DNA of 30,499 bases from a virus: IMG/VR virus record IMGVR_UViG_3300047548_001270, positions 1 to 30,499 of that record. The stretch is one strand, 5' to 3'. Each line of letters starts with the position of its first letter. Positions within the stretch are counted from its first letter, which is position 1. Under the pieces are notes generated by a model. It had not been told where the DNA came from, searched no databases, and was given only the letters and a program-made list of their open reading frames with translations. This document shows positions 1-6,764 of this stretch, piece by piece. A program made the position numbers and the translations under genes.

Positions 1-21
1 ATATAAGATGGAGGCAGTGTC

Positions 22-477
22 ATGTCTAAAACTTGTTCAAAATGTAAATTACAAAAAAAAGTAATAGAATTCTCTAAAGATAAAGGCCAAAAAGATGGCT
101 TATATCCTAGTTGCAAGAATTGTAAAATATTATATGCTAAAACCAATAGAGTTCAAGAATTAAGAAGAAATTGGAGAATTGAAAATAAACAAAGAATGCG
201 TGAAAATAATTACAAAAAGAGTTACGGAACAACGATTAAAGATTATGATGAAATGCTTAAAAAACAAAAGGGTAAATGCAGTATATGTTTATCCACTGAA
301 ACTAAAAATAAAAATTACAGTTATTTTGCAGTAGATCATTGTCATAAAACTGGAAAAGTTAGAGGTTTACTTTGTGATAAGTGTAACACAGCCTTAGGTT
401 CTTTCCAAGATAGTCCTGAAATTTTACTTAGAGCAATAGAATATTTAAAAGAAAACATGGAAATACAAGATGAGTAG
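22..477 (+). CDS. HNH endonuclease, endonuclease VII-like, free-standing
   Basis: A 151-residue protein. An N-terminal zinc site (C5-x2-C8 and C31-x2-C34) is followed by a basic linker. The C-terminal half has the endonuclease VII/HNH signature: C86-x2-C89, then D105-H106-x-H108 and RGLLC118-x2-C121-N. Such proteins nick or cut DNA and often behave as mobile, intron-less homing endonucleases in phages. The ATG follows GGAGGCAG. The gene is visibly more AT-rich than its neighbours, as is usual for mobile nucleases. Its last 8 bases overlap the start of clpP, which suggests insertion just upstream of that gene. The same N-terminal zinc module recurs in the endonuclease at 30043. The family is clear; the target site is unknown. 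Confidence 0.88.
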   Translation: MSKTCSKCKLQKKVIEFSKDKGQKDGLYPSCKNCKILYAKTNRVQELRRNWRIENKQRMRENNYKKSYGTTIKDYDEMLKKQKGKCSICLSTETKNKNYSYFAVDHCHKTGKVRGLLCDKCNTALGSFQDSPEILLRAIEYLKENMEIQDE

Positions 478-1042
478 CTCTTCAAAAGATACTGTTTTTG
501 ACTTACTAATAGATCATGGAATTGATATTAGAGGTAGAATTTTATACTTACAAGGAGAAGTTGATGAAGATATGTATAATAAGTTTGTTAAGCTTCTTAA
601 GTATTTAGATAAAACAACTGGCGATATTGAAATAGTTTTAAATAGTTGTGGTGGATGTGTTACAAGTGGTTTTGCAATGTATGATGCTATAAAAGCATGT
701 AATAATCCAGTTACAATAAAATGTTATGGAGCAGTTATGTCTATAGCTTCTTTAATATTGCAAGCTGCTGATAAAAGAATAATTAGCGAAAACTGTCGTA
801 TGATGATTCATAGAGGTGAAACTGCTCTCGCTGGTGATTTCAATATTGTTAAGAAAGCTATGCAAGAAGAGATGGAACTTGATAGAATGCTTTGTGATGT
901 CTACTTTGATAGAATGACCGATAAGAACCCTGAATATAAAAGAGCTGCATTAGAAAAACTTATGGATACTGATTCATACTTTTCTGCCGAGAAAGCTCTA
1001 GAGCTTGGGCTGATAGATGAGATTGAAGGTGACGAAGCCTAA
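470..1042 (+). CDS. clpP: ClpP-like serine peptidase (copy 1)
   Basis: A 190-residue ClpP-fold protein, close to the mature length of bacterial ClpP. The catalytic triad is visible: S91 in GAVMSIAS, H114 in RMMIH, and D168 in the D-x3-SA context near the C-terminus. The oligomeric core strand RILYLQGEVDEDM is present. ClpP assembles as stacked heptamers and degrades polypeptides fed in by a Clp ATPase. The window also encodes ClpA, ClpS and a second ClpP. This copy is on the plus strand and translationally coupled to the HNH gene. Its 3' end overlaps a convergent micro-protein gene by 83 bases. It could be a host-like ClpP or a procapsid protease relative. The ClpA gene and the typical ClpP N-terminus favour the Clp role. 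Confidence 0.9.
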   Translation: MSSSSKDTVFDLLIDHGIDIRGRILYLQGEVDEDMYNKFVKLLKYLDKTTGDIEIVLNSCGGCVTSGFAMYDAIKACNNPVTIKCYGAVMSIASLILQAADKRIISENCRMMIHRGETALAGDFNIVKKAMQEEMELDRMLCDVYFDRMTDKNPEYKRAALEKLMDTDSYFSAEKALELGLIDEIEGDEA

Positions 1043-1220
1043 TTATAGTATTTGCTATATGTTCCATCGCTTTATTTCTCCACTCGCGAGCTGGATCTTT
1101 GCTATCAGGAAGCCAATCTGAATACTTACTTCCTACTATATTAAATCTACTTAGAGTGTTTGCAAATTTTATTAAATAATTATAATGCTGAGAACCCATA
1201 TTATTCATAAACTGTTCCAT
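960..1220 (-). CDS. TLxRF-family micro-protein
   Basis: Up to 86 residues with core FANTLSRFNIV and a following DW (SDW), as in its two upstream neighbours. ATG codons at 1220, 1208 and 1199 are all possible; 1208 overlaps the upstream stop as TATGAATAA. The family-like part ends near residue 55. The rest of the frame runs antisense into the 3' end of clpP copy 1, so the original stop may have been lost. It is the last of three tandem paralogues. Function is unknown. Confidence 0.6.
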   Translation of the reverse strand: MEQFMNNMGSQHYNYLIKFANTLSRFNIVGSKYSDWLPDSKDPAREWRNKAMEHIANTIIRLRHLQSHLSAQALELSRQKSMNQYP

Positions 1221-1386
1221 ACTTAGCTACAAAATTTCTTACAGCATTATCATATACAGAACCGTGTCTAAATCCCCAATCATTAATATGAGAACTTACA
1301 ATATTAAATTTATATAGTGTATATACAAAACTCGCATATACTGATCGACTACTTACTATGATCAACAATAACCTCATATTTAGCAT
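1201..1386 (-). CDS. TLxRF-family micro-protein
   Basis: A 61-residue protein (58 if the ATG at 1377 is used) with core FVYTLYKFNIV. A DW dipeptide follows at the same distance as in the proteins on either side. It starts inside the upstream paralogue (38-base overlap) and ends inside the downstream one. No strong ribosome binding site is seen, so translational coupling is likely. Function is unknown. It belongs to a repeated family in this window and is the middle copy of a tandem array. Confidence 0.65.
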   Translation of the reverse strand: MLNMRLLLIIVSSRSVYASFVYTLYKFNIVSSHINDWGFRHGSVYDNAVRNFVAKYGTVYE

Positions 1387-1525
1387 AATTATCTACAAAA
1401 TCACATATTCTTTCATCAAAATAAGAACCAAGTTTCCAGTCAGAATCTTTAGTATTAGTTATATGTAGTCTAATTAATGTTTCCATAAAATTATAGACAC
1501 ATATTCTAGCTGAGGTTGCTCTCAT
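1349..1525 (-). CDS. TLxRF-family micro-protein
   Basis: A 58-residue protein read by hand from the sequence between the transglycosylase and the next micro-protein. Its ATG overlaps the transglycosylase stop codon (ATGA). The core is FMETLIRLHIT, and a DW dipeptide sits eight residues after it. The second half (SYFDERICDFVDNYAKYE) aligns with the next copy (SVYDNAVRNFVAKYG). It is the first of three tandem paralogues. No known domain is recognised. Confidence 0.65.
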   Translation of the reverse strand: MRATSARICVYNFMETLIRLHITNTKDSDWKLGSYFDERICDFVDNYAKYEVIVDHSK

Positions 1526-2070
1526 TTACTTGCCAATGTTTGCATAACTTTATTGATCTTTAATTGATAAATAGCATTGAATTCTGGAGTATTAGAATGA
1601 TATCTTGCATACCACTTAGGATCTCTAGGGCTTCTAGACTTAATGATGTTTAAGATTTTACACATTTTACCAATAGCATATTCATCTGATGATACAAGTT
1701 TAGCCTTATCAATCTTGCTTAAACCAAGTCTAACAAACTCTTTATTCCAAATTTTTAAGTTAATTTGTACAATAGAATAATCACCAGTTGGAGAAACTGC
1801 GTTAGATTTAAAGTTACTCTCAATCTTTATAATTGAGAGTAAAACTTTCTTTGGTATGTTGTATCTTATTGACATAGTATCTATTGCTGCAGCCACTTTC
1901 ATTTGTCTCTCTTCTGAAAGATGTGGGGCGAGCTTCGACACTTTCTTTTTAACTTCTATGATTCTTTCGTTAACTACTTTCTTCTCGGCATCAAAACTAT
2001 AATCTGTCTGAGTAACAATTGGAAGAACTAATAAAGCTGCGACTAGCGCTATCTTTAGCTTGTTCACCAT
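1522..2070 (-). CDS. Secreted lytic transglycosylase (SLT domain)
   Basis: A 182-residue protein. A signal peptide (residues 1-20, K-rich start then AALLVLPIV) precedes a soluble lysozyme-like transglycosylase domain. The catalytic glutamate is E84 in KIESNFKSNAVSP, and GDYSIVQIN matches the GLMQ-type substrate-cleft motif. It would cleave peptidoglycan glycan strands in the periplasm, for lysis or entry. The ATG is preceded by GGGAGG. It follows the AAA ATPase gene by 15 bases and overlaps the micro-protein downstream (ATGA). No holin is recognised beside it. An export signal instead of a holin would resemble signal-endolysins, but that is inference. Confidence 0.82.
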   Translation of the reverse strand: MVNKLKIALVAALLVLPIVTQTDYSFDAEKKVVNERIIEVKKKVSKLAPHLSEERQMKVAAAIDTMSIRYNIPKKVLLSIIKIESNFKSNAVSPTGDYSIVQINLKIWNKEFVRLGLSKIDKAKLVSSDEYAIGKMCKILNIIKSRSPRDPKWYARYHSNTPEFNAIYQLKINKVMQTLASK

Positions 2071-2085
2071 GTAAACCTCCCGGTT

Positions 2086-3093
2086 CTATTTCGCTCCTAG
2101 ACCAAGACCCATTTTATTAGTCTTGTTCTTTTCAAAGCGTTTACTAACTAAGGTCTTATGGTTGACCATTTTGTCAACTACATCTGCATAAGTTTGACCT
2201 TTCAAAATACTTCTTTTAACAACTTCAGCTAAGTGAGCAGGTGAAAAGTCTTTCGCCAACTTCAAAGCTTCTTTTTCTTCTACTGTACATGGTCTTTTAG
2301 AAATAAACTCAACTAGCTCAATTCTTTGTGCCTCTGTTGGTGGGTCTAATTCTATGTATTCATCGAATCGGCCAGGGCGATCAGCTAGAGCATCTAAGAG
2401 TGATCCTGGGTGATTTGTAGTAGCGATGATGAATGTTGGGATGGAAAAGGTATTATCAACACCATCTAGCAGGTTTAATAAGCTAGAATCGATACCTCTT
2501 TCTCTACCATTGTAATCTTCCTGTTCTCCGCCACCGATATCTTCGATAACTAGAACAAGGCGAGTACAGCCTTCTTTCTTGTAGTCAATACTTGCAAGGA
2601 ATCTGTTCGCATCTGAGCTTCTTATCTCAGAAGTTGGCCAGTTGATTGCAATAGTATTCTTATCTTCTTTAATTAAGTTCTCAATAGTTCTTGTAATAGC
2701 CGAAGTCTTCCCATATCCTGGAGGAGAATAGAGTAGGATTGCTCTCTTTTCTTCAACTTCAAGCTCTCTGTATTTCTCTAAGTGCTTAAAAAAGTTATCG
2801 GCTTCATTTAAGATCTTACTTGTATTGTCGTAAGATGTAAGGAGATTCTTATTCCTAAGCTCTAGATCACCAAGAATAATCTTAGAACCTTTTGTAGTGA
2901 TATTGTAAACACCAGGTTTAGCAATCACTTTGTCTTCATTTTTCTTTTCAGGTTCAACATATTTAAACTGAACGATCTTTGTGTCGTTCTTAACTAAGAG
3001 ATCAGACTCTTGAATTTCAGAGTCAACAGCAAGGTCTTCAATGTTAGTAACTTTAGTAACTACGAATTTACCTTCTTTAACTTCTTTACTCAT
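2086..3093 (-). CDS. AAA ATPase, classical clade (Vps4/Bcs1/SpoVK-like)
   Basis: A 335-residue protein. An unrecognised N-terminal region (about 1-110) precedes a single AAA module. Walker A is SPPGYGKT (about 123-130), Walker B VIED (182-185), sensor ATTN and arginine-finger region DRPGRF (238-243). The C-terminal helical lid ends in a small tail, MGLGLGAK. Classical AAA proteins remodel or unfold protein complexes as hexamers. The ATG at 3093 has GAGGG at the right distance and overlaps the upstream stop by 8 bases, so it is preferred over 3120. It is the third gene of a tightly overlapping operon with two unknown charged proteins, which may be substrates or adaptors. The exact family is uncertain. 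Confidence 0.82.
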   Translation of the reverse strand: MSKEVKEGKFVVTKVTNIEDLAVDSEIQESDLLVKNDTKIVQFKYVEPEKKNEDKVIAKPGVYNITTKGSKIILGDLELRNKNLLTSYDNTSKILNEADNFFKHLEKYRELEVEEKRAILLYSPPGYGKTSAITRTIENLIKEDKNTIAINWPTSEIRSSDANRFLASIDYKKEGCTRLVLVIEDIGGGEQEDYNGRERGIDSSLLNLLDGVDNTFSIPTFIIATTNHPGSLLDALADRPGRFDEYIELDPPTEAQRIELVEFISKRPCTVEEKEALKLAKDFSPAHLAEVVKRSILKGQTYADVVDKMVNHKTLVSKRFEKNKTNKMGLGLGAK

Positions 3094-3430
3094 TATCACC
3101 CTCGTCGTATGCGTGTCCAAATATTTCTTGAAAACTTTTCATTATTTGTCTGCTACTTTTACTTCTTCGTCTACCCTTGTTCACTAGGTCTTCTTCCATG
3201 GAAACAAGAGATACTTCTTCGTTAGCTTCATATTGCCTCTTACAAGTTCCGAAGTTAATACTAAGGTCATCATGTAGGTGGTGATCTGCCATAACATCTA
3301 CAGAAGTCACTCTACTTATGCTTTTATTAACACCATCTTTCCAACCTAGATCCTCAGATTCATCTATATCAACTACATCTGAATTGTAGACATGAAAATC
3401 AGGGTCTTGTCTAAGTTTAGTTCTTGGCAT
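3086..3430 (-). CDS. Hypothetical charged protein of the AAA operon
   Basis: About 114 residues and mixed charge: a basic start (MPRTKLRQ), an acidic early part (DVVDIDESED), a central His/Asp patch, and a basic stretch KGRRRSKSSR before the end. No domain is recognised and low structure is expected. The ATG at 3430 is preceded by GGGG nine bases upstream, which fits better than the TTG at 3442. It overlaps both neighbours and so is probably co-translated with the AAA ATPase. A role as an ATPase partner is inferred only from context. Confidence 0.65.
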   Translation of the reverse strand: MPRTKLRQDPDFHVYNSDVVDIDESEDLGWKDGVNKSISRVTSVDVMADHHLHDDLSINFGTCKRQYEANEEVSLVSMEEDLVNKGRRRSKSSRQIMKSFQEIFGHAYDEGDNE

Positions 3431-3752
3431 CTTTTTCCCCAACCCTTCTTAGATATTCAGGTACATACCATGTTCCGGCGTTTTCGTTATTTACTTTTCC
3501 ACTTTTAGTAGTGGCTTCATCAAATTCTTTATTTACTTTTTCATGATACTTACTAGTTCCAAAGTATTGTCTCTTATCGTACTTGAAAACACTAGCACCA
3601 TGTAATCTACTTGCTTTCTCTGATGCGTGTTCACCATATTGAACTTCTTCATCTAGGTCATAATTATCCATCACAACATTATCGATACTCATAGAGCTTT
3701 CTCTATTCTTAAATCTTATCGTAGTTGATGTTGAAAAATTTGATTTACTCAT
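3417..3752 (-). CDS. Hypothetical protein, first gene of the AAA operon
   Basis: A 111-residue, polar, Ser/Asn/Lys-rich protein. A short KRQYFGTSKY segment resembles KRQYEAN in the next protein, in a similar charged setting, but homology is not established. No domain is recognised. It heads the operon: a 12-base AACCGAATCGAA element lies 13 bases before its ATG, and a terminator lies just upstream of that. No clear ribosome binding site is seen, only AAAAAGATT before the ATG. Confidence 0.65.
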   Translation of the reverse strand: MSKSNFSTSTTIRFKNRESSMSIDNVVMDNYDLDEEVQYGEHASEKASRLHGASVFKYDKRQYFGTSKYHEKVNKEFDEATTKSGKVNNENAGTWYVPEYLRRVGEKDAKN

Positions 3753-3765
3753 AATCTTTTTATAT

Positions 3766-3777
3766 TTCGATTCGGTT
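3766..3777 (-). promoter_or_regulatory. Repeated element AACCGAATCGAA (copy a)
   Basis: On the minus strand this reads AACCGAATCGAA followed by ATATAAAAAG. It ends 13 bases before the ATG at 3752. It is one of seven near-identical copies in the window, all in this orientation and each before a minus-strand start. It lies just downstream of a rho-independent terminator, which fits a promoter starting a new transcript. The promoter function is inferred. Confidence 0.6.
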
Positions 3778-3780
3778 TAA

Positions 3781-3808
3781 AATAAAAAGCCCACAGTTTA
3801 TGTGGGCT
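3781..3808 (-). terminator. Rho-independent terminator
   Basis: On the minus strand, AGCCCACA and TGTGGGCT form a perfect 8-bp stem with a 5-base loop (TAAAC), followed directly by TTTTATT. It sits 28 bases after the stop of the gene at 3836-4363. It would end that transcript before the AAA operon. Confidence 0.85.
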
Positions 3809-3835
3809 CGGCTAAATAAGTTGGGGAAAACTTAT

Positions 3836-4363
3836 TTATTTAGAGTTTTGATTCGTAAAGCTGCTTGCTAGACTTTTTAGGCTTTCTGGCAAAACATCCA
3901 TATTAATTGATTCAAACTCTTTAACTTTCTTCTTTTCTTTTACAACTACAGTTCTTTCAGAAGCAAGCTCATTCTTTCTTGCTTCAATGGCAAAAATGAT
4001 TTGAGAATACTCATCTGAGCCTTCAGTATAGGTTTTCAATAGCTTATTAAGCTCAGAAACCTGAGGATCACGTGATCCACGTCCAGTACTTTGAGGAGCG
4101 TAGTCTGATCCTCCGTTTAGTTCTTTTGATTTACGAAGATAATTAGATACCATACCTGATACATATCTTGATAATTCTTTTTCATCAGTAATTTCTTTAC
4201 CGAAGTCAATAGTTCCATTAAGAATACCATTGAAGATATTTGTCTTGATAGTTTCAAGTTGATCATCTGTAAGTAGGTTTCTAGCTGCAATAGATGCATT
4301 AAAAGATGAACCTAATGCCAACTTTACTTGTGAAATAACAGATTCTTTTTGAGAAATACTCAT
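3836..4363 (-). CDS. Hypothetical phage protein
   Basis: A 175-residue soluble protein. An N-terminal helical region is followed by a segment of the form YVSGMVSNYLRKSKELNGG, a linker GRGSRDPQVSELNKLLK, and a charged C-terminus (VVVKEKKKVKEF). I have a vague memory of similar segments in unannotated phage proteins, but know no function. The ATG follows AAAGGAG. It has its own promoter (-10 at 4421-4426) and its own terminator, so it is a single-gene transcript, unusual here and suggesting strong or separate expression. Confidence 0.75.
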   Translation of the reverse strand: MSISQKESVISQVKLALGSSFNASIAARNLLTDDQLETIKTNIFNGILNGTIDFGKEITDEKELSRYVSGMVSNYLRKSKELNGGSDYAPQSTGRGSRDPQVSELNKLLKTYTEGSDEYSQIIFAIEARKNELASERTVVVKEKKKVKEFESINMDVLPESLKSLASSFTNQNSK

Positions 4364-4420
4364 GTGTTTACTCCTTTAAACGTTTTTAATAATGATTGAA
4401 TTGAACAATCTTATATTAAT

Positions 4421-4426
4421 ATTATA
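4421..4426 (-). promoter_or_regulatory. Extended -10 promoter, minus strand
   Basis: On the minus strand this reads CGGTATAAT, a perfect -10 hexamer with a GG upstream extension. No convincing -35 is seen. It would start transcription near 4414 and give a leader of about 50 bases to the gene beginning at 4363. The same (C/T)GGTATAAW form occurs at several other gene starts in the window. Confidence 0.6.
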
Positions 4427-4451
4427 CCGATTGAAAATTTGAGTATGTTTA

Positions 4452-4739
4452 TTAATGCCCGTAAGTGAATTCCTTTTTCTCACGCTCAGTAACACAAGTG
4501 ATTTTAATTTGCTCTAATGGCAATATAGACCACTCATAATCTAATAGAATTAGAGTTTCCATGTCTACTCCCTTCTTAAAGGAAAAGTATAGGAATTCTG
4601 ATTTCTCTTGATCTCTAGTTGGACCTTCAGCTTCAGTTCGTGTAATGATCTTTTGCTCAATCAACCACATACAAATATCTGAATAAACATCGTTTATTTT
4701 AAGAAGTCTAGCAATGCAATCAATTCTTCTATTGTTCAT
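4452..4739 (-). CDS. Hypothetical protein
   Basis: A 95-residue protein with no recognised domain. The N-terminal half looks helical (RIDCIARLLKINDVYSDICMWLIEQ) and the C-terminal half is more strand-like. The ATG lies inside the last codons of the upstream micro-protein (TATGAACAATAG), so translation is probably coupled. It closes the ligase/micro-protein transcript. It lacks the TLxRF core, although the N-terminal half has a similar helical size. Confidence 0.6.
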   Translation of the reverse strand: MNNRRIDCIARLLKINDVYSDICMWLIEQKIITRTEAEGPTRDQEKSEFLYFSFKKGVDMETLILLDYEWSILPLEQIKITCVTEREKKEFTYGH

Positions 4740-4887
4740 AATACCTTTCTACTTGTAGTTTTCTTGGAAGCTTAAATACATAAGTCATTTTACAAATGTT
4801 AAATCTCCATAGAGTGTCCATGAAGCAAGCTACAGCCTCGCGCTGATTTACATTATTATATTGTCGTATGTAAGTTAGATTGTTCAT
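4729..4887 (-). CDS. TLxRF-family micro-protein
   Basis: A 52-residue protein read by hand in a stretch otherwise left empty. The ATG overlaps the upstream stop (ATGA). The core is FMDTLWRFNIC. The C-terminus is basic (KLPRKLQVERYYEQ). It is the fourth of four consecutive family members behind the DNA ligase. Function is unknown. Confidence 0.62.
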   Translation of the reverse strand: MNNLTYIRQYNNVNQREAVACFMDTLWRFNICKMTYVFKLPRKLQVERYYEQ

Positions 4888-5054
4888 TCTAAATCTCTAT
4901 AGGTTACATATACGTAATCACCATGCTCATTCTGACCTCTGCCTGTTCTGCAGTCAACTATCTTAAATCTAAAAATAGTATTCATCATTTCTATGAAAGC
5001 GTCGGCTTGTCTCCAACCTCTTACTCTCATCTGAAAGCTATTAATGCGGATCAT
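4884..5054 (-). CDS. TLxRF-family micro-protein
   Basis: A 56-residue protein with core MMNTIFRFKIV and a polar C-terminus. The ATG at 5054 has AAGGA at good spacing and overlaps the end of the upstream paralogue, so it is preferred over an upstream start at 5093. It is the third copy of the tandem array behind the DNA ligase. Function is unknown. Confidence 0.65.
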   Translation of the reverse strand: MIRINSFQMRVRGWRQADAFIEMMNTIFRFKIVDCRTGRGQNEHGDYVYVTYRDLE

Positions 5055-5232
5055 GAAATTCCTTTTCCCACTTAGCTGCAGCTTCTGGACCATCTATTAA
5101 AAGAACATGAAGCCTACATGCCCACCAATATCTAACAACTCTATTTACTAAACCAAACCTACAAAGAGTATATGCAAAATCATCACATATCTCAAAGCCT
5201 TTTTCTGTTCTTAGATAAGGATCAACTCTCAT
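5041..5232 (-). CDS. TLxRF-family micro-protein
   Basis: A 63-residue protein with core FAYTLCRFGLV. An aromatic pair (YWW) follows the core and the C-terminus is mixed-charge. The ATG overlaps the stop region of the preceding paralogue by 11 bases. It is the second copy in the tandem array. No domain is recognised. Confidence 0.65.
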   Translation of the reverse strand: MRVDPYLRTEKGFEICDDFAYTLCRFGLVNRVVRYWWACRLHVLLIDGPEAAAKWEKEFHDPH

Positions 5233-5392
5233 GTTTGTGATACTCCCTCATTTTGCAAGCAAGTGAAACATAAAAAGTACCATAATCTTGTTTAATAAGA
5301 CTAAATCTTATTAAAGTTCTATATAGATCAGCACAAACTTGATCTGAAAGTTGAACTCCATGATAGCATTGTTTCATTACACTAAGCTTCAT
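5222..5392 (-). CDS. TLxRF-family micro-protein
   Basis: A 56-residue protein found by reading the sequence after the DNA ligase. Its ATG overlaps the ligase stop codon (ATGA). The core is LYRTLIRFSLI. It is the first of four tandem paralogues, each overlapping the next. The arrangement predicts coupled translation from the ligase mRNA. Function is unknown. Confidence 0.65.
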   Translation of the reverse strand: MKLSVMKQCYHGVQLSDQVCADLYRTLIRFSLIKQDYGTFYVSLACKMREYHKHES

Positions 5393-6621
5393 TTGTCATC
5401 TCTAAACCGCATAAAGATAGGAAATCTCATGATTCCATCTGGTGTTAACTCTTGATACTTAGTTTCAATCTTTCTGCCTAAGAACTCAGCTTGATTATTC
5501 CACATGTAATCTCTATCTGCATCACTAAATCCAGAACCACAATCACATGCATTACCATTCTCTTGCTTCAAAACGAGGCCGCCCATCCTTCCCTCATGCT
5601 TCGTTCCAGCCTTACCCTCATAAAATCCAACAATCTCACAATCTTGTGAAACCATAGTTTTGAATTTCATAAGCGAATTCGCATTCCTACCTTTATAGTA
5701 AGGAATATCTGGAAGAACCATTACACCCTCGAATCCCAACCCAATGTAAGCAACTTCAAGGTCTTTTATCTCTTGTAAAGTTGTTACAAACTTCTGATCA
5801 ACAGGAACAATTACGTCTTTCTCGAAAAATATCTTAAGACCTGCCATCAGATTCATTCTTTCGCTTTTCTTCATTATAAACTTACCAGACTTCCACTCAC
5901 TTAGAGTTAGACAGTCAAATACGTTATATCTAACATCTCCAACTGTAGTGCCTCGCTTACTAGCGAATGCACTCTTCTGCATAGATTGAAAGTCATCTGA
6001 CATGATTTCACCATCTAGCACGCAACTCTTACCTACAAACGTATTTGCAAGTGACGCTGCTATGCTTGGGAAATTGGTAAATATAGAACCGTTTCTAGAA
6101 TAGAGAGTAACTTCTCCCTGATCAATTACAGCTAAACATCTATATCCATCAAACTTAGGTGAAGTATAAACGCCTGCTTTAATGATACTATCTAGTTTCT
6201 TACACTTCTTTCCATCAGTTGCAAGCATAACATCGAACGTAGGAATATTAAAGAACTTGGCTGCAGTTTCATCTGAAACTCCAATCTTCAAATCTTTCCT
6301 TAAGACCTTTGCATACCAATCCTGTTGATTATCAGAACATCTATTAAAGAAGTCTTCAACAAGAGCTTTAGCTGCGTGGCCTGTAATTTCTCTATTTTCT
6401 AATCTTTGGAGTAGAGACATGAACTCATCATGTAAGTCAACTTCTGTTGAGGCTTGTGATGATATGTCAAACTTATGAATATGGAATTTTCTAAAGAAGT
6501 TAAGTGAAGCATCTAATAGCTCACCTAATCTTTTATTTCCACTTGACTCCTCTAAAATGCTTCTTTTCTCGTTTTTCCCAGAGGCTCTTGAAACTCTCTG
6601 GAGTACGTCTAGTTCTATCAT
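5389..6621 (-). CDS. ATP-dependent DNA ligase
   Basis: A 410-residue ligase. An N-terminal helical region (1-150) is followed by the nucleotidyltransferase core. Motif I is KFDGYR (lysine adenylation site, about residue 154), then YSRNG, LDGE, FDCL, EGVMV and LMKFK. A C-terminal OB fold begins near DCEIVGFYEG. It seals nicks using ATP in phage replication and recombination. Length and order match viral ATP ligases of the T4/T7 type. It overlaps a micro-protein gene upstream and another downstream. Family assignment is firm; it is too diverged for a symbol. Confidence 0.93.
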   Translation of the reverse strand: MIELDVLQRVSRASGKNEKRSILEESSGNKRLGELLDASLNFFRKFHIHKFDISSQASTEVDLHDEFMSLLQRLENREITGHAAKALVEDFFNRCSDNQQDWYAKVLRKDLKIGVSDETAAKFFNIPTFDVMLATDGKKCKKLDSIIKAGVYTSPKFDGYRCLAVIDQGEVTLYSRNGSIFTNFPSIAASLANTFVGKSCVLDGEIMSDDFQSMQKSAFASKRGTTVGDVRYNVFDCLTLSEWKSGKFIMKKSERMNLMAGLKIFFEKDVIVPVDQKFVTTLQEIKDLEVAYIGLGFEGVMVLPDIPYYKGRNANSLMKFKTMVSQDCEIVGFYEGKAGTKHEGRMGGLVLKQENGNACDCGSGFSDADRDYMWNNQAEFLGRKIETKYQELTPDGIMRFPIFMRFRDDK

Positions 6622-6736
6622 TCCAATACTTCTCCAATTCTATACTAAAATCTACATAATTGTCTTCGTTTAATATACCCATGAATAAAAGAGTAACCAC
6701 AAAATGATCAACAACATCGCCCACGTTTCTGTGCAT
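6533..6736 (-). CDS. TLxRF-family micro-protein (diverged)
   Basis: About 67 residues from the ATG at 6736; a TTG at 6787 is an alternative. The core FVVTLLFMGIL keeps the T-L pair and hydrophobic spacing but lacks the arginine. The C-terminal 26 residues are very basic and overlap the ligase start in another frame by 89 bases. Family membership rests on core and context and is weaker than for most copies. Confidence 0.5.
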   Translation of the reverse strand: MHRNVGDVVDHFVVTLLFMGILNEDNYVDFSIELEKYWNDRTRRTPESFKSLWEKREKKHFRGVKWK

Positions 6737-6764
6737 TCTTAATATTTGAGGTAATGACTGAACA

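Noticed and set aside
3814-3837. A second hairpin (AAATAAGTT/AACTTATTT) beside the terminator at 3781.
   Set aside because: It is AT-only apart from one G-C pair per arm and overlaps a stop codon; the GC-rich hairpin next to it explains termination.
4117-4299. A minus-strand frame of 60 codons within 3836-4363.
   Set aside because: It is an overlapping frame in the middle of a gene with its own promoter and terminator, with no ribosome binding site.
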